Below are positions 55,564-64,000 of a stretch of 64,000 bases of DNA, one piece after another. A program made the translations under genes and the position numbers. Below the pieces are notes generated by a model, which worked only from the letters and a program-made list of their open reading frames with translations, ran no database searches and was not told where the DNA came from. The stretch spans positions 186,001 through 250,000 of the forward strand of contig JAXLYO010000007.1 in the NCBI GenBank assembly GCA_046351415.1, written 5' to 3'. This stretch comes from JABFRG01 sp046351415. Its GTDB lineage: Bacteria > Myxococcota_A > Polyangia > Polyangiales > Polyangiaceae. Each line of letters opens with the position of its first letter. The stretch's first letter is position 1.

Positions 55564-57930
55564 ATGAAACCGGCGACGTCTCCTTGGCAAGAACCACGCG
55601 GTATTCAGGCGGTCGTCGAAAGCTGGCTCGCGAGCAACTACGTGAAGCCATGCTTCACCGCCGACGAGCACATCGCGCCACGGCCCTCTCGCACGGTCGC
55701 CTTCCCCGCCGGACTTCCGCGTCCACTCGCCAAAGCCCTCGAAGAACGCCAAATTCGTGAACTCTACACGCATCAAGCGCGAGCATTCGAAGCAACGGAG
55801 AAGAAGCGTCGCGCGGTCGTCATCTCGACCCCTACCGCGAGCGGCAAAAGCTACTGCTTCCACTTGCCGGTCTTGAAGGCGCTCCTCGAAGACGAGAACG
55901 CGCGCGCCATGTATTTGTTTCCGACGAAGGCCCTTTCGCGAGACCAAGAAGCCAATCTTCGCAAGCTGATGCAAGACGCAGGCGTTCCGCAGGGCGCCAT
56001 CGTGTACGACGGCGATACGCCGGGCGACGCACGCAGGGCTGCGCGTGAAAAATCGGGCATCGTCCTCACGAACCCGGACATGCTGCATGCGGGCATCCTT
56101 CCGCATCACACCAGCTGGGCGCGCACCTTCCAAAACCTCAAGTACATCGTCGTCGACGAAATGCACGTCTATCGCGGCGTCTTCGGCTCTCACGTCGCGA
56201 ACGTGCTTCGCCGGCTGCTGCGGGTCGCGGCCTTCCACGGAAGTGCGCCCACGTTGATCGGCGCCACGGCAACCATCGGAAACCCGCTCGCGCACGCGGC
56301 CGCGCTCTTCGGGCTTGCGGAAGACGACGTCGAGCTCATCGGAGAGAGCGGCGCTCCCGCCGGTCCGCGGCGCTTCTTCTCCTTCAATCCGCCGGTCGTG
56401 AATGCGGAGCTCGGCGTGCGTGCAAGCTATGTGAAGCAGGCCGTCCACCTCGCGAAAGACCTCGTCAAAGCGCGAGTCCCGACCATCATCTTCGGCCAAT
56501 CGCGCAACAACGTCGAAATGATGCTTCGCTACCTGCGAGAGGCCGTTTCCAGCGAGGTCCCGAAAGACCGCATTCAAGGCTACCGCGGCGGCTACTTGCC
56601 AGGTCAGCGGCGGGAAATCGAAGAGAAACTTCGCTCGGGTGAAATCCTATGCGTGGTCGCAACGAATGCGCTCGAGCTCGGCATCGACATCGGAGAACTC
56701 GACGCCGTGATCTGCGCGGGCTACCCCGGCTCCGTCGCGGCGCTATGGCAACGCTTCGGCCGCGCCGGCCGAAGGAGCGAAGAGAGCATCGCCGTCCTCG
56801 TAACGTCGAGCGCACCGCTCGATCAATACCTTGCCCGCGAGCCGAAGTTCGTGCTCGGCGCTCCCGTGGAGGAGGCGCGCATCGACCCCTCGAACGTGGA
56901 GATTCTCGTGCAGCATCTGAAGTGCGCGGCCTTCGAGCTTTCGTTCGAGAAAGACGCACCATTCGGAACACTGCCCGCGAAAGAAACGACGGAGGCGCTC
57001 GCCTACCTCGCGCACAACGGCGTACTCCACGAGCAGAACGGACGCTTCCATTGGGCCACGGATTCTTATCCCGCGAACAATGTCTCGCTCCGCAGCGTGG
57101 GCTGGGACAACGTCGTCATCGTCGACGTCGAGCACGACAAAACGTTGGCCGAGATCGACTGGCGCGGTGCCCACACGATGGTGCACGAGCAAGCCATCTA
57201 CCAGCACGACGGTGAAACATGGCAGGTCGAGAAGTTCGACTACGAGAACCACAAGGCTTTCGTCCGCAAGGTCGAGCCCGACTACTTCACCGACGCGATG
57301 ACCTACGTCCAAATCTCGGTCCTCGACGAAAGCGAAAGCAATGGGGTTCGCCCGGACGATGGCGACAAACCGCGCATGGGCTGGGGCGAAGTCGCGGTCG
57401 TAGAGAAGGTCGTCGGGTACAAGAAGGTCAAATTCTTCACCCACGAAAACGCAGGCTACGGCGAGGTGCACTTGCCCGAAATGCAGATGCACACGACCGC
57501 CTTCTGGCTCACTGTTCCCGAAGGTTGGTGCGCCGATGTGCCCGGGGGCAAAGCATCGGCCGTCGACGCGCTTCGCGGTCTAGGTCGCGCCCTCGAGACC
57601 GTCTCGACGTTTGCGCTCATGTGCGACCCGCGCGACATCGGTGCGACGCTCGGCAACACGCCCGAGGGCGAAGACGTGCCACGAAAAGTCCACGGTGAGC
57701 CCCGATACAATCCCACCCTCTTTCTCTACGAACACACTCCGTCTGGCATCGGGCTCGTGAATCGCATCTTCGAGAACAACGCGTTCTTGCTCGAGCGCGC
57801 TTTCGAGCTCGTGAAGGGGTGCGCATGCACGTCCGGCTGCCCTGCCTGTGTGGGCCCCACCGAGGGTGGCGCGGGGCACGGCTTGAAGGAAAACGTCGTG
57901 ACATTGCTGAATCGCATTTTGGCATCGTAG
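55564..57930 (+). CDS. DEAD/DEAH-box helicase with DUF1998 domain (MrfA/YprA-like)
   Basis: 788 residues. RecA1: Walker A STPTASGKSY, motif II VDEMH, motif III GATATI. RecA2: ATNALELGIDIG and RFGRAGRRS (motif VI). C-terminal zinc-binding DUF1998 with CACTSGCPACVGP. This order matches bacterial MrfA (YprA) and eukaryotic Hrq1 helicases, which unwind DNA 3' to 5'; MrfA acts in mitomycin-adduct repair. ATG 55564 is divergent from lspA, and the 117-bp gap has an AT-rich promoter-like stretch (TATACATTTGTTTAGCTATT). Confidence 0.93.
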   Translation: MKPATSPWQEPRGIQAVVESWLASNYVKPCFTADEHIAPRPSRTVAFPAGLPRPLAKALEERQIRELYTHQARAFEATEKKRRAVVISTPTASGKSYCFHLPVLKALLEDENARAMYLFPTKALSRDQEANLRKLMQDAGVPQGAIVYDGDTPGDARRAAREKSGIVLTNPDMLHAGILPHHTSWARTFQNLKYIVVDEMHVYRGVFGSHVANVLRRLLRVAAFHGSAPTLIGATATIGNPLAHAAALFGLAEDDVELIGESGAPAGPRRFFSFNPPVVNAELGVRASYVKQAVHLAKDLVKARVPTIIFGQSRNNVEMMLRYLREAVSSEVPKDRIQGYRGGYLPGQRREIEEKLRSGEILCVVATNALELGIDIGELDAVICAGYPGSVAALWQRFGRAGRRSEESIAVLVTSSAPLDQYLAREPKFVLGAPVEEARIDPSNVEILVQHLKCAAFELSFEKDAPFGTLPAKETTEALAYLAHNGVLHEQNGRFHWATDSYPANNVSLRSVGWDNVVIVDVEHDKTLAEIDWRGAHTMVHEQAIYQHDGETWQVEKFDYENHKAFVRKVEPDYFTDAMTYVQISVLDESESNGVRPDDGDKPRMGWGEVAVVEKVVGYKKVKFFTHENAGYGEVHLPEMQMHTTAFWLTVPEGWCADVPGGKASAVDALRGLGRALETVSTFALMCDPRDIGATLGNTPEGEDVPRKVHGEPRYNPTLFLYEHTPSGIGLVNRIFENNAFLLERAFELVKGCACTSGCPACVGPTEGGAGHGLKENVVTLLNRILAS

Positions 57931-57941
57931 GATCCCGATTC

Positions 57942-58403
57942 ATGAAGCCTCGCTCCAAGTCTGTCGCGGTGCTGAGCCTCGTCGCGCTCGTAACTCTTCT
58001 TGGTGGTTGCCGCGGAAAGCTCGTGGCGACGGCCTCCCTCCGCAATGCGGGTGCGGTCGACATCAAGTTTCGCCCGCCCGGCAAGAAGCTCGTGGTCTGG
58101 GCCGACACCGACATGAAGTGGAAGGGCCCGAAGACATCGAAACCGGACGTGTCCTACGAGATCGAGATCAAGCAAGGCGGCAAGGTCGTGAACAAAGTCA
58201 GCTGCTCCACGAACGAGCGCGCGGGCACGAGCATCTGCGGCAGCCACAGCAACATCATGGGCACCCACGATGCCGACTGTGAAATCGAGCTCGCGTGCGC
58301 GTTCCCCGCCCTTTCGGGCGAAGTCGAGCTTCACGTCGTTGGCAAGACCGGACCGAACGTGATTTCGTCCCAGAAGATGTCGCTGAACATTCGCGAAGAG
58401 TGA
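57942..58403 (+). CDS. Small lipoprotein of unknown function
   Basis: 153 residues from ATG 57942 (MKPRSKSVAVLSLVALVTL, lipobox LLGGC), 11 bases after the helicase stop. The mature part looks like an Ig-like or C2-type beta sandwich (VDIKFRPPGKKLVVWADTD, SYEIEIKQGGKVVNKVSC, GEVELHVVGKTG), with two Cys pairs. Function unknown. Confidence 0.75.
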   Translation: MKPRSKSVAVLSLVALVTLLGGCRGKLVATASLRNAGAVDIKFRPPGKKLVVWADTDMKWKGPKTSKPDVSYEIEIKQGGKVVNKVSCSTNERAGTSICGSHSNIMGTHDADCEIELACAFPALSGEVELHVVGKTGPNVISSQKMSLNIREE

Positions 58404-58406
58404 AGG

Positions 58407-59813
58407 TCAAACCATCTGTTCGGGGCGCACCCATGCGTCGAAGTCGCTCGCGCTCACGTAGCCGAGCGACTTCGCCGCTGCTTTGAGCGTCGACCCTTGC
58501 TCGTGCGCCGTTTTCGCGATCTCCGCAGCCTTTTCGTAGCCGATGCGCGGAGCGAGTGCCGTGACGAGCATGAGCGATCGCTCCAGATTCTGGCGGATGC
58601 GCGGCAGGTTCGGTTCGATGCCGACGACGCAGTGCTCTCGAAAGCTCGCCATGCCGTCGGTGAGCAAGCGGCACGACTGCAAGAACGCATGGGCGATGAG
58701 GGGTTTGTAGACATTGAGCTCGAAGTTGCCCGATGCCCCCCCCACCGAGATGGCCACATCGTTGCCCATCACTTGTGCGCACGTCATCGTGAGCGCCTCG
58801 CATTGGGTCGGGTTGACCTTGCCAGGCATGATCGAACTGCCGGGTTCGTTTTCGGGAATGGTGATCTCGCCGAGGCCCGACCGAGGGCCCGATGAAAGCC
58901 AGCGAACGTCATTCGCGATCTTGAACAGACTCGCCGCGAGCCCTTTGAGGGCGCCGTGCGCATGCACGAGCGCATCGTTCGCTGCGAGCGCTTCGAATTT
59001 GTTCGGCGCAGAGACGAACGGAATGCCCGTGAGCGAGGCAATCTCTCGGGCCACCTCCTCCGCGTAGCCGGGGGGTGCGTTCAGACCTGTCCCGACGGCG
59101 GTGCCTCCGAGAGCGAGCTCGTACAAGTGCGGCAGCGCCTGTTCGAGGTGCTTCGTTGCGTGGTCCAGCTGCGCGACCCACCCGGAGAACTCCTGTCCCA
59201 GTGTGATAGGCGTCGCGTCCTGGAGGTGCGTGCGACCCACCTTGACGACCCTCATGAATGCACGCGCCTTCTCGGATATCGCGTCGCGTAGCGCCTTGAG
59301 CGACGGGAGAAGTCCGCGAACGAGGGCCTCAGCGGCCGCCATGCTCATCGCAGTCGGAAAGACGTCATTGGAACTTTGACCGCGGTTCACGTCGTCGTTT
59401 GGGTGAACGAGCCTGCCCTCCCCTCGAAGACCTCCCAAGAGTTCGCTCGCGCGGTTCGCAAGGACTTCGTTCACGTTCATGTTGGTCTGGGTCCCGCTGC
59501 CCGTTTGCCACACGGAAAGGGGGAACTCGTTCGGATGCTCCCCTCCCAGCACCTCATCGCAGGCCGCTTCGATGGCGCGGGCGCGCTCCTCTGGCAGTTC
59601 CCCTGCGGCGGCATTTACCCGGCTTGCCGCCTTCTTCGCGAGTACGAGTGCCCGAATGAGGACGTCTGGCATCCGCTCGTTCGAGATGCGGAAGTGATGG
59701 AGCGAGCGCTGCGTTTGTGCCCCCCACAGCCGGTGCGCTGGAACCTCGATGGGCCCGAACGTATCTTTCTCGACCCGAACCGCCGCGTTCTGCTCCTTCT
59801 CGATGCCCGCCAT
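58407..59813 (-). CDS. fumC: Fumarate hydratase class II
   Basis: 468 residues from ATG 59813 (MAGIEKEQ). Signature GSSIMPGKVNP, plus THLQDATPITLGQEF, and SGSGTQTNMN-type motif here WQTGSGTQTNMNVNE. Homotetrameric TCA-cycle enzyme converting fumarate and malate. A short N-terminal extension (about 12 residues) precedes the conserved RVEKDTFGPIEVP start. It converges with the small lipoprotein gene. Confidence 0.96.
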   Translation of the reverse strand: MAGIEKEQNAAVRVEKDTFGPIEVPAHRLWGAQTQRSLHHFRISNERMPDVLIRALVLAKKAASRVNAAAGELPEERARAIEAACDEVLGGEHPNEFPLSVWQTGSGTQTNMNVNEVLANRASELLGGLRGEGRLVHPNDDVNRGQSSNDVFPTAMSMAAAEALVRGLLPSLKALRDAISEKARAFMRVVKVGRTHLQDATPITLGQEFSGWVAQLDHATKHLEQALPHLYELALGGTAVGTGLNAPPGYAEEVAREIASLTGIPFVSAPNKFEALAANDALVHAHGALKGLAASLFKIANDVRWLSSGPRSGLGEITIPENEPGSSIMPGKVNPTQCEALTMTCAQVMGNDVAISVGGASGNFELNVYKPLIAHAFLQSCRLLTDGMASFREHCVVGIEPNLPRIRQNLERSLMLVTALAPRIGYEKAAEIAKTAHEQGSTLKAAAKSLGYVSASDFDAWVRPEQMV

Positions 59814-59873
59814 GGAGAGCACGATAAGCACACCTCGAAAGTTATGCCACTCGAGGGTACGCTGGGGCATCGC

Positions 59874-60581
59874 ATGAAAAACGCTTCCTTCGCACTCGCG
59901 TCCGCCTTGTTCTCGTTTTGCGCGTGTACGCCGCCAACCGCACCCGAACGAGCGAAAGGACCTTCGGAAATTCCAAGCACGACCACGGCGATGCCTCGGA
60001 CGAGTGCGCCGCTTACCACGCCATCGGAGGCAGCGACGGCGCCGGCGCTCGTGACCGCGCCCACGGCGGCATCGAGCTCGGCGGACGTTCCTGCGCCGAA
60101 TCCGAGCGCCACCGATCCGAAAGCCGTCTCTGCACTCGGGTTTCGAACCGTCCAGAACATCGAGATGGTGCCCTACTGTCTTCCCTACCCGTCCACATAT
60201 CTCTCCGCCGACACGAGTGAACGCTGGGAGCACGGTCGCAAAGTCTTCACACGCAAGTCGACGAAGAAGGGAACGCCCGCTTCTCGCATGGATCTACAAG
60301 GGGTGTGCGGGCCGCGCTCTCTCGCCCAACTTTACGAAGACGACCGCAAACAGATCGCAAGCGAGGTACCCAAGGAAGCCATTACCGTGAGCACACTGCG
60401 AGGTTCGAGTTATGCGCTCTCATGGTCGAAGGGCGACCGCATCTTCTACGGGAAGATGTGGACCGCCAAGAACGACCCCGGATGCTTCGTAAAGGCGACC
60501 TTCGAGTACGATGCGAGCGAACGAGCGACCTTCGACACGATCATCTCGCATGTCGCGAGCGCAGACCCAGCGTGCCCTTGA
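59874..60581 (+). CDS. Predicted lipoprotein of unknown function
   Basis: 235 residues from ATG 59874 (MKNASFALASALFSFCAC). Lipidation could occur at Cys17 or Cys19; the box is imperfect. A Pro/Thr/Ser/Ala linker of about 75 residues leads to a ~135-residue domain (VPYCLPYPSTYLSADTSERW, FYGKMWTAKNDPGCFVKATF) that reads like a two-layer alpha/beta fold. Not recognised. Confidence 0.72.
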   Translation: MKNASFALASALFSFCACTPPTAPERAKGPSEIPSTTTAMPRTSAPLTTPSEAATAPALVTAPTAASSSADVPAPNPSATDPKAVSALGFRTVQNIEMVPYCLPYPSTYLSADTSERWEHGRKVFTRKSTKKGTPASRMDLQGVCGPRSLAQLYEDDRKQIASEVPKEAITVSTLRGSSYALSWSKGDRIFYGKMWTAKNDPGCFVKATFEYDASERATFDTIISHVASADPACP

Positions 60582-60587
60582 GTACGC

Positions 60588-60981
60588 TCAGAAGCGTGCG
60601 AGGCGCGAGAACACGACGAACACTGCAACCACGCCCAGTGTGAACACGCGGCTTCGCCAACGCTCGACGCCAGCGATGTAGAGCAAAGCGTGTGCAGCAC
60701 GGAGGAGGACATAGGCGATGCAAGCCACCGCCGTGACTTTGTCATTCCGCCCCGCAAGGTGGACGACAACGACCGCGGTGAGGAACAACGGAAAGTTTTC
60801 CTTGTGGTTTCCGAGTGCTCTTCCCGTTCGATCGATCCAGGGGGGGAAACACCGGCGCCGCCTCTCGATTGCCGGCATTCCAATCCACGCCAGCCACCTT
60901 GGTCTTCCCCGCGATCTCGATGATCACGAGCAGGAACCCCCAGAGAGCGTTGGCCACGAGACAAGCGAGATCGATCGTCAT
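60588..60981 (-). pseudogene. MAPEG-family membrane protein, single frameshift
   Basis: ATG 60981 opens MTIDLACLVANALWGFLLV, the first MAPEG helix. After VFPP the frame breaks within a run of seven C (plus-strand G7 at 60840-60846). The next frame continues as WIDRTGRALGNHKENFPLF, which carries the MAPEG RxxxNxxE motif, and then two to three helices to the stop at 60588. Removing one C gives a continuous 130-residue protein. Members act in eicosanoid/glutathione-like membrane metabolism in animals; bacterial roles are unclear. Sequencing error or slippage-prone allele cannot be separated here. Confidence 0.8.
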
Positions 60982-61042
60982 CGCCGACGTTCTATCATCT
61001 TGCTGCTCGAAGCCCCGATCGTATAGTGCGCGCGTGATCGCC

Positions 61043-62053
61043 ATGAAGCGCGAATGTCGCCATACCTACGCGCGAGACAGTTTCCTTTCGTTTCTCCTCC
61101 TGGCCTTCATCGGAGCCTGCAGTGATTCGCCTTCGGGTGCGGCCGGCCTAGAGCGCAACAGTGGCACGCAGGCCGACGCGCGCGACACGTGTGATGCGGA
61201 CGTTTGCGCGCTCACCTTCCCCTTTCAAGAAACCACGAGCGAACGGGCGAAGGCGCGTACCTATCGGCTCGAGGTAGCCGAAGCCGGCCTCTTTGCCGGC
61301 GAAGCCTCGGTGGGCAGCGAAGTTTGCTTGTCGAAGAGCAAGGGCGTGACCTCGTGCCTGGGCAAAGGCGTGCATGCTGCTGCTGCGTGGCTCACGGCGG
61401 GGCGCTACTACGTGACGGTCACTTCGCCCGCCGCATCCGAAGCCCCCGTCGAGGTGAGCTTCGGTTTCACCACGTCGGTCGGCGCAGGCGAAAACGCGAT
61501 GCACCAAGACGTGGCCCGAGCAGGGCTCCAAGCCTTCAGCGTTGCCTTCGCAAAGCACGACACCGAGAAGCTCATCTACGCAGTCACCGACTACGCGCTT
61601 CCTTCCGACAAAAAGCGCGAGTGGGTCGTCGACCTAAGGACGTCGGAAGTGCTCTGGCATCTCTATGTCGCACATGGCGAGAACACGTCGAAGAAGTCCG
61701 ACCCCAATCTCTCGGCTACTTTCTCGAACATCGAGGGGAGCCACCAGTCGAGTCTCGGCATGATGCGCTCTGCAGAGACGTATACGGGCGACTTCGGCTA
61801 CTCGTTTCGCCTCGACGGTCTCGAACCCGGATACAACGATCTCGTAAGGCCTCGCGACATCGTCGTGCATCCTTGGTTCGGAAGTACCCCGAAGTACGTC
61901 GAGCAGAATCACAAGGCCGCCCCCACGTTTGGCTGCCCAGCGGTCGACCAAGGCCTCCCGAAGAGCTTCTTCGATGCGCTCTCAGGGGGCGTGCTGCACT
62001 GGTACTCGTTTCCCGATGGAGACTGGAGCGAGCACACGACGTACCGGCTCTAG
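61043..62053 (+). CDS. Murein L,D-transpeptidase-fold lipoprotein (YkuD_2-like)
   Basis: 336 residues from ATG 61043 (GTG 61034 possible). Lipobox FIGAC (Cys26). A first domain (about 40-150) has beta strands (TYRLEVAEAGLFAGEA). The C-terminal 180 residues match the YkuD_2 catalytic family: FSNIEGSHQSSLG, GYSFRLDGLEPGYND, RDIVVHPW, and TFGCPAVDQ with the nucleophile Cys. Such enzymes form or trim 3-3 peptidoglycan bonds. The usual SxGC is FGC here. Divergent from the MAPEG gene. Confidence 0.85.
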   Translation: MKRECRHTYARDSFLSFLLLAFIGACSDSPSGAAGLERNSGTQADARDTCDADVCALTFPFQETTSERAKARTYRLEVAEAGLFAGEASVGSEVCLSKSKGVTSCLGKGVHAAAAWLTAGRYYVTVTSPAASEAPVEVSFGFTTSVGAGENAMHQDVARAGLQAFSVAFAKHDTEKLIYAVTDYALPSDKKREWVVDLRTSEVLWHLYVAHGENTSKKSDPNLSATFSNIEGSHQSSLGMMRSAETYTGDFGYSFRLDGLEPGYNDLVRPRDIVVHPWFGSTPKYVEQNHKAAPTFGCPAVDQGLPKSFFDALSGGVLHWYSFPDGDWSEHTTYRL

Positions 62054-62083
62054 CCTGGCAATCATGGCAGGTCAGAGCCGCGC

Positions 62084-64000
62084 CTAGGACTTCGCGATGC
62101 CGACCTCGAGTTGTTCGTCGTCGATCTTCACGGGCGTGCCGCCCGCTTCGTAGCGGACCTCCGTTGCCAGAACTTCGGCCGCCAAGTTCTTCTCGTGCGC
62201 TTTCACGACGCGAAGCGTTCGCTCGGAGCCGTGGATCGTGAGGTGAATGCGGTCCGCAAAGTCGAGCCCGGCGTCCTTACGCATCCCCTGCACTTTGCTC
62301 AGCACCTCGCGGTAGAGCCCCTCGTCTCGAAGCTCGTCGTCCAGGCGCGTATCGAGCACGACGACGCCGGTGCGATCGCCCGCAGCGAAGAAGTCGGGCT
62401 TCGTCTCGTACGTGAGCTCGAGATCGTCTCGCACGAGCTCCACACCGAGGAGCGAAGCTTTGCCTCGTGAGAGGACTTCCGTCACGAGCGTCGCGGCCGC
62501 TGCGCTATCGAGTTCGGCCATGTGCTTCTTGAGGGCCTGCGCTTCCTTGCCGAGGCCTCGCTGGCCGAGCGTTCGGAAGTTCGGCTTCGGCTTGTAGGCT
62601 ACGTAGTCGGCAACCTTGTCGGACGGAACGAACTCGACGTCGAGCACGTTGAGTTCTTCTTTGATGAGGTCTGCGTACTTCGCAAGATCCGCAGCGAGCT
62701 CGGGCTTCGAAAGGATCACGTGAGCGCGGCGGAGAGGCTGGCGAACGCGCATCTTCGCCTGCGTGCGGGCCTGCAAGCCGAGACTCACGAGATCGCGCAT
62801 GGTTCCCATGCGCTCGCTCAGCTTTGCATCGACGTGGGATGGGTCGGCCGTCGGCCACGACTCCATGTGAACCGAAACCTCACCGGCCCCAGCTTTGCGA
62901 ACGAGATTCTGGTGTACTTCTTCGGCCATGAAGGGCACGAAGGGAGCGAGCAACTTCGCGAGTGTGACGAGGCATTCGTACAGCGTGTCGTACGCAGACT
63001 GCTTGTCGATGTCGGAATCGCTCTTCCAGAAGCGCGGCCGGCTACGGCGCACGTACCAGTTCGAAAGGGACTCGACGAAGTCGGTGATGCGCTGAGTGGG
63101 ACCGTACACGTCGTAGGCGTCGAGCGCGGTCGTCACGTTCGTCGTGAGCGAGGAAAGCTCGCCCAAGATCCATCGGTCGAGTTCGCTGCGCTTTTCGAAG
63201 GGCGTCTTCTTCGGGGTGAAGCCATCGATGTTCGCGTAGATCGTGAAGAACGAGTACACGTTCCGAAGCTTGATGAGCGTCTCCTTCTGTGTGGCGCGCA
63301 CGTTGGAGAGCGAGTGACGCGTGTTGCTCCAAGGCGGATTCGACGCGTAAAAGAACCAGCGGAATGCATCGGCTCCCGGTGCGGAAGCGGCTTTGTCGTG
63401 GAGCACGATGCGCTCCGTCGCTGGAAGAGATGGAACCTCGACGGGCTTCACGTCCGGCTTGTTCGTGATGGAAACGCCGAGCGCTTTGCGATCCGATTCC
63501 GCGAGGAGGACGATACGTCGCGGAAGCTTCTTTCCGACCTTGACGGAGACGTCGAGCGACGCCCCGGCGTTTTCCGACCGGTAGAGCGAAACCTTGGCGC
63601 CTTCGACGATGTCGAGACCTTCGAGGTCTTCTCGCGCGATGAGAGCGACGCCGGGTTCGGCCTTGATGCCGCCGTACTCGGCGAGCACCGCGAAGTCCAT
63701 GCGCACGGCGTCGAGGATGACGTCCGGAGGCGTGTAGTTGCCCTTCGACTTGCTCTCTTTCTTGCCTTCCTTGTCACTCACATGACCGAGAACGATGCAG
63801 TTCTTGAAAGGACGCGGGAACGAAGGCGTGGGCAGGTCGAAGTCCTTGGCGGTCTTCTCGTCGAAGAGCAAGGTTGCGACCATGAGGAGCGAATAGAACC
63901 AACCGCGCGTCTGATCGATCGCCTCGGAGATGTAGTCCGCGGGGAACGAGGCCTTGAACACGTCGTGAGCGGCCTTGCCCCCCTGCGGAAAGCCCCATTG
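62084..64000 (-). CDS. ileS: Isoleucyl-tRNA synthetase, C-terminal part (5' end beyond window)
   Basis: 639 codons visible, open to the right edge. The class Ia marker FPADYISEAIDQTRGWFYSLL is followed by the KMSKS-equivalent GKKESKSKGNY, where Met is replaced by Glu. Normally GADAxR follows within about 15 residues; here GADAFRWFFYASNPPW comes about 120 residues later, so roughly 110 residues are inserted (63379-63706). The anticodon-binding domain (LSNWYVRRSRPRFW) and C-terminal region are otherwise normal. Attaches Ile to tRNA-Ile. Confidence 0.92.
   Translation of the reverse strand, partial: QWGFPQGGKAAHDVFKASFPADYISEAIDQTRGWFYSLLMVATLLFDEKTAKDFDLPTPSFPRPFKNCIVLGHVSDKEGKKESKSKGNYTPPDVILDAVRMDFAVLAEYGGIKAEPGVALIAREDLEGLDIVEGAKVSLYRSENAGASLDVSVKVGKKLPRRIVLLAESDRKALGVSITNKPDVKPVEVPSLPATERIVLHDKAASAPGADAFRWFFYASNPPWSNTRHSLSNVRATQKETLIKLRNVYSFFTIYANIDGFTPKKTPFEKRSELDRWILGELSSLTTNVTTALDAYDVYGPTQRITDFVESLSNWYVRRSRPRFWKSDSDIDKQSAYDTLYECLVTLAKLLAPFVPFMAEEVHQNLVRKAGAGEVSVHMESWPTADPSHVDAKLSERMGTMRDLVSLGLQARTQAKMRVRQPLRRAHVILSKPELAADLAKYADLIKEELNVLDVEFVPSDKVADYVAYKPKPNFRTLGQRGLGKEAQALKKHMAELDSAAAATLVTEVLSRGKASLLGVELVRDDLELTYETKPDFFAAGDRTGVVVLDTRLDDELRDEGLYREVLSKVQGMRKDAGLDFADRIHLTIHGSERTLRVVKAHEKNLAAEVLATEVRYEAGGTPVKIDDEQLEVGIAKS

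Overview
The window looks like a chromosomal segment of a high-GC deltaproteobacterial-type predator or soil bacterium, most likely Myxococcota (Polyangiales-like). This is inference from style: an unusually high number of lipoprotein signal peptides (about 15), Asp/Thr/Ser-rich linkers after the lipobox, Cys-rich repeats of the ETDVDCGG type, a MYXO-CTERM-like C-terminus, a zinc-ribbon Ser/Thr kinase, an FHA sigma-54 activator and giant TPR proteins. Codons are strongly GC3-biased, so the strand opposite many real genes carries long shadow reading frames.

Layout. 1-5480: minus-strand operon of a zinc-ribbon/TPR protein, an SppA-type lipoprotein protease and a TPR protein cut by the window edge, joined by ATGA overlaps. 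5.7-16.0 kb: Cys-rich lipoprotein, methyltransferase plus HEAT protein, M23 peptidase, Ser/Thr kinase and a 1722-residue TPR protein. 16.0-22.5 kb: LD-carboxypeptidase, CE4 deacetylase lipoprotein, trypsin-like lipoprotein, MYXO-CTERM-like protein, a protein with an HDYLH motif and a DUF4177 protein. 22.5-29.6 kb: two formylglycine-generating-enzyme-fold lipoproteins flanking a JmjC/cupin_4 oxygenase, followed by an FHA sigma-54 activator. 29.9-34 kb: lipoproteins, a delta-60-repeat protein and an outer-membrane barrel.

34.0-38.3 kb is the accessory region. An alpha/beta-hydrolase lipoprotein gene is split by a decayed IS256-family element. I can define its ends exactly by an 8-bp target duplication and imperfect inverted repeats, and removing element plus one target copy restores an in-frame gene. 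Next come a SUFU-domain gene and a tandem array of five 110-119 bp units directly downstream of tRNA-Asp. Each unit carries the last ~20 nt of that tRNA, a terminator-like hairpin whose arms covary between units, and a second conserved hairpin. This resembles the E. coli tyrT/rtT repeats and is the most unusual structure here.

38.5-64 kb is mostly housekeeping: deacetylase, fatty-acid-hydroxylase with TetR, lon, the tig-clpP-clpX proteostasis locus, parA-parB (with a 38-bp duplication creating a 13-codon coupling ORF), lspA-lgt-folD, an MrfA-like helicase, fumC, a MAPEG gene broken at a homopolymer, an L,D-transpeptidase-fold lipoprotein, and the 3' part of ileS with a large insertion behind the KMSKS-equivalent loop. 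Having lgt and lspA adjacent fits the lipoprotein-heavy content. Murein-active enzymes (M23, S66, YkuD_2-type, CE4) recur through the window.
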